Assembly (NCBI RefSeq): GCF_003217475.1
Contig: NZ_QJSP01000003.1
Span: 310,001-374,000, forward strand
Source: Williamsia limnetica
Lineage (GTDB): Bacteria > Actinomycetota > Actinomycetes > Mycobacteriales > Mycobacteriaceae
Reading direction: 5' to 3'
Length of the DNA: 64,000 nt
Shown: in pieces, positions 43,962 to 52,041 of the stretch
How positions within the stretch are numbered: the stretch's first letter is position 1
How the letters are laid out: every line of letters begins with the position of its first letter
The notes under the pieces: model-generated
What the model saw: the letters and a program-made list of their open reading frames with translations, nothing else
What the model was told of the DNA's origin: nothing
The model's database searches: none
Position numbers and translations under genes: made by a program

Positions 43962-44333
43962 GTGACCGATACAACGGAATCCGAGCGGAGCGGAGCTCAC
44001 CCCTCGAGCTTCGGCGACCTCTTCGACCGCGTGACCGTGATGCACTCGAGCGCGGCGTGGTCGGACACCTTCTCGGAGCTGTCCGCCGTCCTCGGCGCCC
44101 CCACGTTCTCCGACGGAAACAGCTGGTCTGCGTGGAAAGAACTCAGTCTCTCGGATGAGGCGAGCGGTCTGCCCTGGGCCCTGCTGGCGCGCGCATCCGA
44201 CCTCGACGCCGTCGCCGCGCGGGCGACCGAACTCGGTTGGCGCGTGGGACAACCCGCCAAGGGCGGGCATGAGATCCGGCTGACCCTGACCTCACCGAGC
44301 GGGCTGACCGTGATCGCTTACACCCCGTCTTGA
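43962..44333 (+). CDS. Small VOC-fold-like protein, last gene of monooxygenase operon
   Basis: This 123-residue protein starts at a GTG directly after the ribBA stop. The second half (ALLARASDLDAVAARATELG, then HEIRLTLTSPSGLTVIAYTP) looks like one beta-alpha-beta-beta-beta module of the VOC superfamily. The first half is less clear. The metal-binding residues cannot be identified with confidence. Its place in the operon suggests an accessory role for the monooxygenase product. I do not recognise a specific family. Confidence 0.55.
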   Translation: MTDTTESERSGAHPSSFGDLFDRVTVMHSSAAWSDTFSELSAVLGAPTFSDGNSWSAWKELSLSDEASGLPWALLARASDLDAVAARATELGWRVGQPAKGGHEIRLTLTSPSGLTVIAYTPS

Positions 44334-44355
44334 AGACGTGGCGCGCGTGATCGGG

Positions 44356-45183
44356 CTACGCCTGCGGCCTGCGACCGCGACGGAGCACCGCAGTGGCGAG
44401 TTCGGCGCGGTTGCGATGACCGGTCACGTCAAAGATTCGGCTGATGTACTTCTTGATCGACAGCTCCGACAGGATGAGCTCCCGCGCGATCTCGGAGTTG
44501 CTCAGGCCGTCGCTGACGAGTTCGGCAACCTCGAGCTGGCGCGGCGTGAGGTTTTCGAGCGGATCGACGGTGACGGTTTCGGCCGCCGCGGAAATCATCG
44601 CCGTGCGGGCTCGCAGCTGCCGGGCCAGCATGCGCACGGCCAGCAGATCGGACTCATCCCACGTCCGAATCTGATCGAACATCCCGATCAAGGCCTCACC
44701 ATCGGCGAAGGGCAGGTGCATCGCGGACGCGGTCGCCATGTCGTTCGGATTCAGATAGTCGACGACATACGAGCGTTGCGGCACCGGCAGCCGGGACAGC
44801 TCGTCGAGCGTGGTGAAGCCGGCTGCGGTGAGGACCCGGCGCGCCTGCGGCATGGCAAAGACGTCTTTGTCCTGCCACCGATCCTGGTAGACCGTCAGCA
44901 ACGGCTCCGCAGCTCCGGTGAGCAGCGGGGACGGATCGTCGAAGATCTCAGGAAACGTGGGACCGTGGAAGAACGTGACGTCGCGGACGCCGAAGTAGGT
45001 GGAGATGGCCTCGACCAGGGACTGCTTGAACTCAGGCCCGCCGCCCGCATCTTCGCAGATCTCCAGCACCGACAGGATGCCCATCATCTGTTTCTTCGAC
45101 AGCGCGTCGTGCCATGTCGGACCGGGGGTCACAAAATCTCCGCCCAGGTCCGGACGGGCGCCGATTCGCACTGTCTGCCGCAC
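44356..45183 (-). CDS. LuxR-family transcriptional regulator
   Basis: The 275-residue protein has a C-terminal LuxR helix-turn-helix near residues 210-265 (NLTPRQLEVAELVSDGLSNS, EIARELILSELSIKKYISRI) and an N-terminal region of about 200 residues with no recognised sensor domain. It is convergent with the monooxygenase operon (22 bp away) and divergent from an acyl-CoA ligase gene, so it probably controls one or both. Two AGTACT copies (45196-45201 and 45216-45221) lie in the divergent gap and are candidate sites. Confidence 0.85.
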   Translation of the reverse strand: MRQTVRIGARPDLGGDFVTPGPTWHDALSKKQMMGILSVLEICEDAGGGPEFKQSLVEAISTYFGVRDVTFFHGPTFPEIFDDPSPLLTGAAEPLLTVYQDRWQDKDVFAMPQARRVLTAAGFTTLDELSRLPVPQRSYVVDYLNPNDMATASAMHLPFADGEALIGMFDQIRTWDESDLLAVRMLARQLRARTAMISAAAETVTVDPLENLTPRQLEVAELVSDGLSNSEIARELILSELSIKKYISRIFDVTGHRNRAELATAVLRRGRRPQA

Positions 45184-45291
45184 ATACCCACCGAGAGTAC
45201 TCCCGGCGGTCCCCCAGTACTGATCCGTTGTTCAGATAGCCCTGCCCGCTCTCACTGACCGGTAGATCGCCCACAGGAAAGGTTCTTGACC

Positions 45292-46905
45292 ATGACCGAC
45301 CCATCCACAGATCCGATGGGCATCGCCGGTAGTCAGGCGATCGGCGACATCCCTCGCCGTTCTGCCGCGCGCTACCCGGACAAGGTCGCGCTGGTCCACC
45401 GCGACGTGCGTCTGACGTACGCCGAACTCGACGGCGCCATCGACCGGTTCGCTGCGGCGATGTACCGCGACGGCCTGCGCAAGGGCGACCGGTTGGCGCT
45501 GCTGTCGCACAATTGCTGGCAGTACCCGGTGGTGGTGTTCGCCGCGGCCCGGATCGGGGTCGTCGTCGTGCCCATCAACTTCATGTTGACGGCTCCCGAG
45601 GTCGCCTACATCCTCGCCGATTGCCGAGCCGACGCGCTGGTGGCCGAAGACGCCCTGGTTCCGACGGCGACACTGGCCGAGGCGACAGCCGACGTCACCG
45701 TCCGCCTGCACCTGTCGATTCCCTTGAGTGCCCCGACCCAGCCGGCCGAGGACTCGGCCTGGACGTCCATCAGCGAGTGGTCAGCGGCGCCGAGCGACCC
45801 CGCACCCGAGACCGTCGTCGCCGACGACGATCTGATCCGGATCATGTACACCTCCGGAACGGAGTCCCGCCCCAAGGGCGCGATGCACACGAGCCGATCC
45901 CTCATGTGGCAGTACATGAGCTGCATCATCACCGGCGGCATGACCGCTGACGACGTCGAGGTACACTCGCTGCCGCTCTACCACTGTGCCCAGCTCGACA
46001 ACTTCCTCAGCACCGACATCTTCCTCGGCGCCACGAGCATCATCGTCGACCGGCCCGATCCGGCAATCCTGTTGCGCACCATCGCCGCCGAGCAGGCGAC
46101 TAAACTATTCTGTCCCCCGACGGTGTGGATCTCGTTGCTGCGTTCGCCCGATTTCACCCCCAACGCCATGGCATCGCTGCGTAAGGGCTACTACGGCGCT
46201 TCCGCCTTGCCCGCCGAGGTGCTGCGGGAGATGACAACCGTGCTGCCGGGACTGCAGTTGTGGAACTTTTACGGACAGACCGAGATGGCCTCCTTGGCAA
46301 CAGCTCTCGGCCCGGAAGACCAGACAACACGCGGCGGTTCGGCAGGACGTCCCGCCCTGAACGTGCAAACCCGGATCGTCGATGAGAACAACGAACCCGT
46401 GGCGGCCGGCACGGTCGGCGAGATCGTTCACCGCAGTCCGCAGGCGACCGTCGGCTACCTGAACCTGCCGGACAAGACCGCCGAGGCCTTCCGCTGCGGC
46501 TGGTTCCATTCCGGTGACCTCGGCTATCTCGACGACGACGGATATCTCTGGGTGGTGGACCGCCAGAAAGACATGATCAAGACCGGCGGGGAGAACGTCG
46601 CGAGCCGCGAGGTCGAAGAAGTGCTCTTCGGCATCACGGGGGTACGGGAGGCGGCCGTCTTCGCCGTGCCCCACCCTCGCTGGATCGAAGCCATCGCGGC
46701 CGTCATCGTGCCGACTCCGGAAGCCGGACTCGACGAGAACACGGTCGTAGCAGAATGCCGGAAGCTCCTGGCGGGGTATAAGGTTCCCAAGTTCGTGATC
46801 TTCGCTGACGACCTACCGAAGAACCCGAGCGGTAAGATCCTCAAACGTGACCTGCGTGATCGATACAGCGCGATTGCCAACGCCGGCCACCCCACTCGAC
46901 CGTAA
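45292..46905 (+). CDS. AMP-forming acyl-CoA synthetase
   Basis: The 537-residue ligase has the adenylation motifs in order: IMYTSGTESRPKGAMHTSRS, LWNFYGQTEMASLATALG, GWFHSGDLGYLDDDGYLWVV, DRQKDMIKTGGENVASREVE and the A10 Lys in PKNPSGKILKRDLRDR. It resembles fatty-acyl or aryl-acid CoA ligases of actinobacterial catabolic clusters. The ATG at 45292 is 9 bp after GGAAAGG; a TTG at 45286 is also possible. It may activate the acid formed after oxygenation by the adjacent monooxygenase operon, under the divergent LuxR regulator. Confidence 0.88.
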   Translation: MTDPSTDPMGIAGSQAIGDIPRRSAARYPDKVALVHRDVRLTYAELDGAIDRFAAAMYRDGLRKGDRLALLSHNCWQYPVVVFAAARIGVVVVPINFMLTAPEVAYILADCRADALVAEDALVPTATLAEATADVTVRLHLSIPLSAPTQPAEDSAWTSISEWSAAPSDPAPETVVADDDLIRIMYTSGTESRPKGAMHTSRSLMWQYMSCIITGGMTADDVEVHSLPLYHCAQLDNFLSTDIFLGATSIIVDRPDPAILLRTIAAEQATKLFCPPTVWISLLRSPDFTPNAMASLRKGYYGASALPAEVLREMTTVLPGLQLWNFYGQTEMASLATALGPEDQTTRGGSAGRPALNVQTRIVDENNEPVAAGTVGEIVHRSPQATVGYLNLPDKTAEAFRCGWFHSGDLGYLDDDGYLWVVDRQKDMIKTGGENVASREVEEVLFGITGVREAAVFAVPHPRWIEAIAAVIVPTPEAGLDENTVVAECRKLLAGYKVPKFVIFADDLPKNPSGKILKRDLRDRYSAIANAGHPTRP

Positions 46906-46948
46906 TTTCGGCACGGTCAGCGGTTGGATCGGCACGGTGGACGGACCC

Positions 46949-47743
46949 TCAGGGCACGATGGAATCGATGTATCCACCGTCGACGCGCAATGCTGCACCG
47001 GTTGTCGCTGACGCGTGCGTCGACGCCAAGTAGACACACATGTTCGCGATCTCCTCCGGCTCGATCAAGCGCTGTAACAGCGACTGTGGGCGGTGCAGCC
47101 GCATGAACTCGCGCTGCGCCTCGTCCCATGACAGATTTCCGTCGACGAGTTGGTAGACGAAATCTTCGACGCCTCCGGTATGTGTTGGACCGGCGATCAC
47201 CGAGTTCACCGTGACGCCCGTTCCGGCCGCTTCCTTCGCGAAACCCCGACTGACAGCGAGCAGAGCCGTCTTCGACATCCCGTAGTGGATCATCTCTTCG
47301 GGAATCACGATGGCGGAATCGCTGGCGATGTTTTGGACACGACCCCAACCACTTTCGGTCATACCCGGCAGGTAGGCGCGGATCAGACGCACGGCGGCGA
47401 GGACGTTGACCTCGAAGTAACGGCGCCACTCGTCATCGGAGATCTCCAGAGCCGGTTCGGCGCCGAAGACACCAAGGTTGTTGATCAGGATGTCGACGCC
47501 CGGGAGTTCACCGAGCAATCCGTCCACCCCGTCGGACGTCGTGACGTCGAAGGCCGCCGAGACGAGATCGGCGTCCGGCACGTGGGTCCGTATGTCGCGC
47601 ACCGCAGCATCGACCTTCGCCGGATTCCTGCCGTTGATCGCGACTTTCGCTCCGGCCTCGGCGAGGCCTTTCGCGATGGCCCATCCGATGCCTTGGCTCG
47701 AGCCGGTCACCAATGCTGTTTTGCCGCTGAGGTCGATGCGCAT
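46949..47743 (-). CDS. Short-chain dehydrogenase/reductase
   Basis: The 264-residue classical SDR has the cofactor motif TALVTGSSQGIGWAIAKGLA, the NNLG motif in ILINNLGVFG, the catalytic Ser in IASDSAIVIPEEM and Tyr-x3-Lys in HYGMSKTALLAVSRG. The C-terminal GAALRVDGGYI is typical. It oxidises or reduces an alcohol/ketone pair with NAD(P). It converges with the acyl-CoA ligase gene and may take part in the same catabolic route. The ATG at 47743 starts the Rossmann strand; longer frames add nothing conserved. Confidence 0.9.
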   Translation of the reverse strand: MRIDLSGKTALVTGSSQGIGWAIAKGLAEAGAKVAINGRNPAKVDAAVRDIRTHVPDADLVSAAFDVTTSDGVDGLLGELPGVDILINNLGVFGAEPALEISDDEWRRYFEVNVLAAVRLIRAYLPGMTESGWGRVQNIASDSAIVIPEEMIHYGMSKTALLAVSRGFAKEAAGTGVTVNSVIAGPTHTGGVEDFVYQLVDGNLSWDEAQREFMRLHRPQSLLQRLIEPEEIANMCVYLASTHASATTGAALRVDGGYIDSIVP

Positions 47744-47838
47744 GCTTTCGACTGTAATCCGTCGAGTCCACGCCATCGGTAGGCTTGAGTGACTGATCAC
47801 CGAGCACAGTCCATATCGATCGACGGAGGACGATAAAG

Positions 47839-48417
47839 ATGTCAGTCAGTTTGGCCAAAGGCGGAAACGTATCACTGAGCAAAGAGGCACCGAACCTGAC
47901 GGCGGTGAGTGTCGGTCTCGGGTGGGATGTGCGCTCGACCACCGGCGCCGACTACGACCTCGATGCCAGCGCACTGGGCATCAACTCCGGCAAGCGGGTG
48001 GTCAACGACAATTTCTTCGTGTTCTACAACAACCTTCGCTCGCCCGATGGCGCTATCGAGCACACCGGCGACAACCGGACCGGTGAGGGCGAGGGAGACG
48101 ACGAGTCGATCACAGTCGACCTCAAGGCACTCTCCCCGGAGGTCGAGTCGATCATATTCCCGGTGACCATCCACGAGGCGGACTCACTCGGACAGAGCTT
48201 CGGGCAGGTGCACGGCGCCTTCATCCGCGTCGTCGATCAGGCCGACGGTCGGGAACTGGCCCGCTACGACCTGAGCGAGGACGCGTCGACGGAGACCGCC
48301 ATGGTGTTCGGCGAGATCTACCGCCGCGGCGGGGAGTGGAAGTTCCGGGCCATCGGCCAGGGCTACGCGTCCGGTCTGGCCGGTATCGCTCGCGACTACG
48401 GCGTCAACATCGGATAG
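47839..48417 (+). CDS. TerD-family protein
   Basis: The 192-residue protein matches TerD: SVSLAKGGNVSLSKEAPNL, VSVGLGWDVRSTTGADYDLD, DNFFVFYNNLRSPDGAIEHT and the calcium-binding acidic stretch GEGEGDDESITVDL. TerD proteins bind calcium and are linked to tellurite resistance, stress and membrane-associated chemical defence. It appears as a single ter gene without the rest of a ter operon. GGAGGA lies upstream of the ATG. The following membrane protein gene ends at the next base on the other strand. Confidence 0.92.
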   Translation: MSVSLAKGGNVSLSKEAPNLTAVSVGLGWDVRSTTGADYDLDASALGINSGKRVVNDNFFVFYNNLRSPDGAIEHTGDNRTGEGEGDDESITVDLKALSPEVESIIFPVTIHEADSLGQSFGQVHGAFIRVVDQADGRELARYDLSEDASTETAMVFGEIYRRGGEWKFRAIGQGYASGLAGIARDYGVNIG

Positions 48418-49152
48418 TCACGTCGCCGACTTCTCCGCCGCCGTCGGTTTGCCCGCCACCAGGTCCTCGATGTCGAGCCCCCACTGCCCGAACCGCTCGT
48501 CGAAGCGGTCGGCGCGGTGGCGGGCGGACTCCTGTTTTGTTGCCGTATAACGCTTGCGAGCCCACCGAGAGCTGGGACGCGCAAGTCGAGCCGCCCCCAC
48601 CCACGCGACCGGTGGGATGAACGCCCCGATCGCTGCCGTCGAGTACTTGCCCTTCTCCACGCACACGAGCAGGACGACGATATGGACCGGCAAGTACGCC
48701 AGGACTGCGGCATGTCCTCCCGTGAACCCCGTGGTCTCGGCGACCGGGTTCACGCCGAGCAGGACCAGGCCGAGAAGTGCGATGGTCAGCGACACCAATT
48801 GCACCGACAGCTGTCCCTGCGATGACCAGTAGACGTCGCTCAGATGCAGGATCAGCGCAAACTCGTCGAGCACCAGCGACGAGCCGATCCCGATCATCAC
48901 CGCGCTCACCTCGGCCCACGGCGAATGCCCGTCCACACCGACCGATGTGAAGGCACCGACGATGGTCAGGATGATGCCTGGGATCGAGTGGTGGATGTGC
49001 ACGCCGCCCGAGACGTTGTCTTTGAACGGGCCCTTGCCTGCGCGGATCATTCGGGTGATGGTCCGGGTCACGATGAAGGTCACCAGGAACGACAGGAACA
49101 GCAAGAACATTGGGAACTTCCCGCCGCTGGTGAGGCTGTCGATGACATGCAT
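48418..49152 (-). CDS. Integral membrane protein of unknown function
   Basis: The 244-residue protein has about six membrane spans (e.g. FLLFLSFLVTFIVTRTIT, HHSIPGIILTIVGAFTSVGV, VMIGIGSSLVLDEFALILHL) and a basic, soluble C-terminal tail of about 50 residues. The histidine pair in GGVHIHHSIPG after the first loop may be a functional site. I recognise it only as a conserved actinobacterial membrane protein. It is convergent with terD, with no bases between the stop codons. Confidence 0.75.
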   Translation of the reverse strand: MHVIDSLTSGGKFPMFLLFLSFLVTFIVTRTITRMIRAGKGPFKDNVSGGVHIHHSIPGIILTIVGAFTSVGVDGHSPWAEVSAVMIGIGSSLVLDEFALILHLSDVYWSSQGQLSVQLVSLTIALLGLVLLGVNPVAETTGFTGGHAAVLAYLPVHIVVLLVCVEKGKYSTAAIGAFIPPVAWVGAARLARPSSRWARKRYTATKQESARHRADRFDERFGQWGLDIEDLVAGKPTAAEKSAT

Positions 49153-49168
49153 GCTTGAAAGCTACAGC

Positions 49169-49969
49169 TCAGTGACGCGCGCCGAGATCGGCGCTGAAGT
49201 CCGCAGCGACATCCACGAGAAAATGAGCCACCTCCGATTCGAAGGCATCCGGCGTCGCGCGGGCCGACGAGGTCGAACAGGCCAGCGCCCCGACCACCAC
49301 ACCGTTCGCGTCCCGGACAGGTGCGGCCACCGAGATCAGGCCTACCTCGAGTTCCTGTGCGGTGAGTGCGTAACCCTGGCGCCGAACCACATCCAACTCG
49401 CGTTCGAGTTCGGCGCCCGACGACACCGTGGTCGGGGTGAGGTGGCTGTCGAAATCGGACTGGGCCACCACCGACCGGACGACGTCCGGTCCCGCCCAGG
49501 CCAGCAGAACCCGCCCCATGGAGGTCGCGTAGGCCGGAATGCGGGTTCCCACAGACACGTTGATGCTCATGATCCGGCGGACCGGTACGCGCGCCGCGTA
49601 GACGACGTCGGCGCCGTCAAGAACGCCCAGTGACGCGGATTCGTGGACGGTCTCGACGATGTGCAGCAGGTGGGGCATAGCTGTGTCCGCAAGAGAATGC
49701 GACGCCGTGTAGTGCTGTCCGATACTGAGGACCCGTGGAGTCAGGGACCACCGGCCGCCGGCGCCGGTGACGTACCCGAGTCGTTGCAGCGTCAGCAGGA
49801 TCCGCCGAACCGCAGGCCGAGACAGCTCCGTCACGGCGGCGAGTTCGGCGAGGGTGGGATTGGGACGGGACGCATCGAACGCCAGGAGCACGGCGAATCC
49901 ACGCTCGATGCTCTGGATGTAGTCACGGTCGCGGTCGCCCCCCGCGGCCGACTCAGCGCTGTCGGTCAC
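49169..49969 (-). CDS. IclR-family regulator (PcaR/CatR type), paralog A
   Basis: The 266-residue protein has an N-terminal winged helix (SIERGFAVLLAFDASRPNPT, ELSRPAVRRILLTLQRLGYV) and a C-terminal IclR effector domain with YATSMGRVLLAWAG. It is clearly paralogous to the IclR protein at 54339 (shared VHESAS, VARVPV-RRIM-like and RIPAYATSMGR segments). PcaR/CatR-type IclR proteins control beta-ketoadipate genes. A 15-bp box of the same type found before catA and the pca genes lies 32 bp upstream, so it may regulate itself and the cat/pca operons. Confidence 0.87.
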   Translation of the reverse strand: MTDSAESAAGGDRDRDYIQSIERGFAVLLAFDASRPNPTLAELAAVTELSRPAVRRILLTLQRLGYVTGAGGRWSLTPRVLSIGQHYTASHSLADTAMPHLLHIVETVHESASLGVLDGADVVYAARVPVRRIMSINVSVGTRIPAYATSMGRVLLAWAGPDVVRSVVAQSDFDSHLTPTTVSSGAELERELDVVRRQGYALTAQELEVGLISVAAPVRDANGVVVGALACSTSSARATPDAFESEVAHFLVDVAADFSADLGARH

Positions 49970-50000
49970 CGCCAGTCCCCTTACTCTCTGCGGTTACACC

Positions 50001-50015
50001 GTACGCACTGCGGAC
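50001..50015. promoter_or_regulatory. Cat/pca-type 15-bp box upstream of IclR paralog A
   Basis: GTACGCACTGCGGAC differs from the catA box GTACGCCCTGCGTAC at two positions. It lies 32 bp before the IclR start, in the gap between the MarR stop (50064) and the IclR gene. It suggests autoregulation and a shared regulon with the cat and pca operons. Confidence 0.6.
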
Positions 50016-50063
50016 AGCTTCGTCGGGCATCCTCCGCCCTGGTGTCGCGACCTCGCCCCGACC

Positions 50064-50552
50064 TCAGCGGGTGGCTTGGCCGTCGCCGCCGATGAATTGC
50101 TTGCGCATGTCGCCGAAGGCCCGCCCGAGCACCGCCACATCGCCATCGGAGAGCAGATCGAACATGCTGCGACGCACCTGGTCCACATGTCCGGGACTGG
50201 CAGCAGCGAGCTTGTCGACACCCGCCTCGGTCAGCTCGGCCATCATGCCCCGCTTGTCGTCCTCGCACTCCACACGCTGGACCCACCCGGCGTCGACCAG
50301 ACGTCCGATTGCACGGGTGGCACCGCCTCGCGTGGTGGTCATCGCATCGGCCAACTCGCGCATCCGAAGCCTGCGCTGGGGCGCTTCCGACAGGATCACC
50401 AGCAGCTCGAAGTCGGTGAACGAAATCGCTGAATCCCTGGTGAGCTGCTGATCGAGCGTCCGCAGCAACAGCCGGGTGGCATCAAGATAGGCGCGCCAGG
50501 CCTCGTGCTCGTCGTCGCTGAGCCAGCGGGTTTCATTCACGAGCACCAGCAT
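50064..50552 (-). CDS. MarR-family regulator of the VOC-pirin unit
   Basis: This 162-residue MarR protein reads AWRAYLDATRLLLRTLDQQL (dimer helix), SFTDFELLVILSEAPQRRLR, MRELADAMTTTRGGATRAIG and the wing RVECEDDKRGMMAELTEAG. It is divergent from the VOC-pirin-maleylacetate reductase genes, and two identical 14-bp sites lie between. It is the likely repressor of that unit; many MarR proteins in this context respond to quinones or phenols. The ATG at 50552 has no ribosome site; GTG codons at 50546 and 50540 are alternatives. Confidence 0.86.
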   Translation of the reverse strand: MLVLVNETRWLSDDEHEAWRAYLDATRLLLRTLDQQLTRDSAISFTDFELLVILSEAPQRRLRMRELADAMTTTRGGATRAIGRLVDAGWVQRVECEDDKRGMMAELTEAGVDKLAAASPGHVDQVRRSMFDLLSDGDVAVLGRAFGDMRKQFIGGDGQATR

Positions 50553-50562
50553 ATCGAAAGTA

Positions 50563-50612
50563 GTTGACAAAGCAACCAGATGGAGTAGTGTCGAGGTCGT
50601 TGACAAAGCAAC
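50563..50612. promoter_or_regulatory. Twin MarR operators
   Basis: The 14-mer GTTGACAAAGCAAC occurs twice, at 50563-50576 and 50599-50612, with 36 bp between start points. Each has GTTG/CAAC arms. Both lie in the 91-bp gap between the divergent marR and VOC genes, one near each promoter, as expected for coordinated repression in both directions. Confidence 0.78.
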
Positions 50613-50643
50613 TAGTTTTCGACCGGAGAGACAGAGGCGAGCC

Positions 50644-51153
50644 ATGACCACCGCAGCCGAAGAACAGCGTGAGCAAGAGTTCGCCGCCCAGCGCGACCGG
50701 ATCCGCGACCAGTACCTCAAAGACCCGTCGACGCGCCCGGCGTCATCGGCTCGCGGGCTGCACCACACCGCCCTGGTGAGCAGCGACGTCGAGCAGACCG
50801 TGCGGTTCTACCAAGACCTGCTGGAGTTCCCCCTCACAGAACTCATCGAGAACCGTGACTACCCGGGGTCGTCGCACTTCTTCTTCGACATCGGTAACAA
50901 CAACCTGCTGGCCTTCTTCGACTTCCCCGGCCTCGACGTCGGCCCGTACCAGGAAGTCCTCGGCGGGCTGCATCACGTGGCCATAAGCGTCGAGCCCACC
51001 CGGTGGGAAGCGCTGCGCACCAAGCTGATCGACGCCGGAGTGGAACTGATCGAGCACAGCGAGGTCTCGCTGTACTTCCGCGACCCCGACGGCGCACGCC
51101 TCGAACTCATCGCCGACCCCCTCGGCGAAATGTACGGCAATCACGTCCTCTGA
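50644..51153 (+). CDS. VOC-superfamily protein (glyoxalase/dioxygenase fold)
   Basis: The 169-residue protein has a helical N-terminal extension of about 35 residues and two VOC half-modules: GLHHTALVSSDVEQTVRFYQ and GLHHVAISVEPTRWEALRTK, ending SLYFRDPDGARLELIADP. Candidate metal ligands are the His of each GLHH and the Glu of LELIA. It is the first gene under a MarR regulator, followed by a pirin gene and maleylacetate reductase. In Bacillus, MarR-type repressors control VOC dioxygenases in quinone defence (Mhq system); a similar ring-cleaving or quinone role is possible. Confidence 0.8.
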   Translation: MTTAAEEQREQEFAAQRDRIRDQYLKDPSTRPASSARGLHHTALVSSDVEQTVRFYQDLLEFPLTELIENRDYPGSSHFFFDIGNNNLLAFFDFPGLDVGPYQEVLGGLHHVAISVEPTRWEALRTKLIDAGVELIEHSEVSLYFRDPDGARLELIADPLGEMYGNHVL

Positions 51154-51184
51154 CTCTTCGTTCCTGTACGAAAGGCCCTCTGAC

Positions 51185-51973
51185 ATGACCGCTCCGACCA
51201 CCTCCGCACACTTCGACGTCCGCCGCGCCGACGACAGATTCAAGACGAACGCCGGCTGGCTCGATTCCAAGCACTCCTTCTCCTTCGGCCACCATTACGA
51301 CCAGAAGAACACCCACCATGGCCTGCTGGTGGTGAACAACGACGACATCGTCGTCCCCGGGCAGGGATTCGACACCCACCCCCACCGCGACATGGAGATC
51401 GTCACCTGGGTTCTGCAGGGATCGCTGGTTCACCAGGACTCGATCGGACACACCGGGGTCATCTATCCCGGACTCGCTCAGCGGATGAGCGCGGGCACCG
51501 GGATCATGCACTCGGAGAAGAACGACTCCTGGCGCCTGGACACCATGTCGGGAACGGCTGCCGACAAGCATGACGAGCCGGTGCACTTCATCCAGATGTG
51601 GGTGATCCCGGATGAATCGGGAATCACGCCCGGCTATGAGCAACTCGAGATCGACGGAGAACTGTTGTCCGGCGGTCTGATCCCCGTCGCGACGGGCATG
51701 CCCGAATACGTCGACCATTCGGCGATCCGGATCAAGAACAAGTACGCGGCCATGCACGTCGCCCGAATGCAGGCCGGTCAGACCCCCGTGGCCCTGCCCG
51801 ACGCGCCGCTGCTGCACGTGTTCGTCGCACGAGGAGAAGCATCGATGGAAGGCGTCGGACCGCTGGGCGAAGGCGATGCCGTGCGCGTCCGGGGCGGCGG
51901 CGGTCAGCTCGTGACGACCGACAGCGCCGCCGAGATCATCGTGTGGGAGATGCACGCGTCGATCGCGTCCTGA
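51185..51973 (+). CDS. Pirin-family bicupin protein
   Basis: The 262-residue protein has the pirin N-terminal cupin with the metal motif FDTHPHRDMEIVTWVLQGSL and a second His/Glu set in GTGIMHSEKN. It also contains SFSFGHHYDQ and HFIQMWVIP, typical of bacterial pirins. Some pirins (E. coli YhhW) are quercetin dioxygenases; others regulate enzymes. It lies 31 bp after the VOC gene in a MarR-controlled unit, suggesting defence against, or breakdown of, phenolic or quinone compounds. Confidence 0.9.
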   Translation: MTAPTTSAHFDVRRADDRFKTNAGWLDSKHSFSFGHHYDQKNTHHGLLVVNNDDIVVPGQGFDTHPHRDMEIVTWVLQGSLVHQDSIGHTGVIYPGLAQRMSAGTGIMHSEKNDSWRLDTMSGTAADKHDEPVHFIQMWVIPDESGITPGYEQLEIDGELLSGGLIPVATGMPEYVDHSAIRIKNKYAAMHVARMQAGQTPVALPDAPLLHVFVARGEASMEGVGPLGEGDAVRVRGGGGQLVTTDSAAEIIVWEMHASIAS

Positions 51974-52041
51974 CACCTCGTTCGTCTGCCCGCTACCTCT
52001 CTGCCTGCTACTTCTAATTGGGGCGTCTCGAAGGGAAACCG

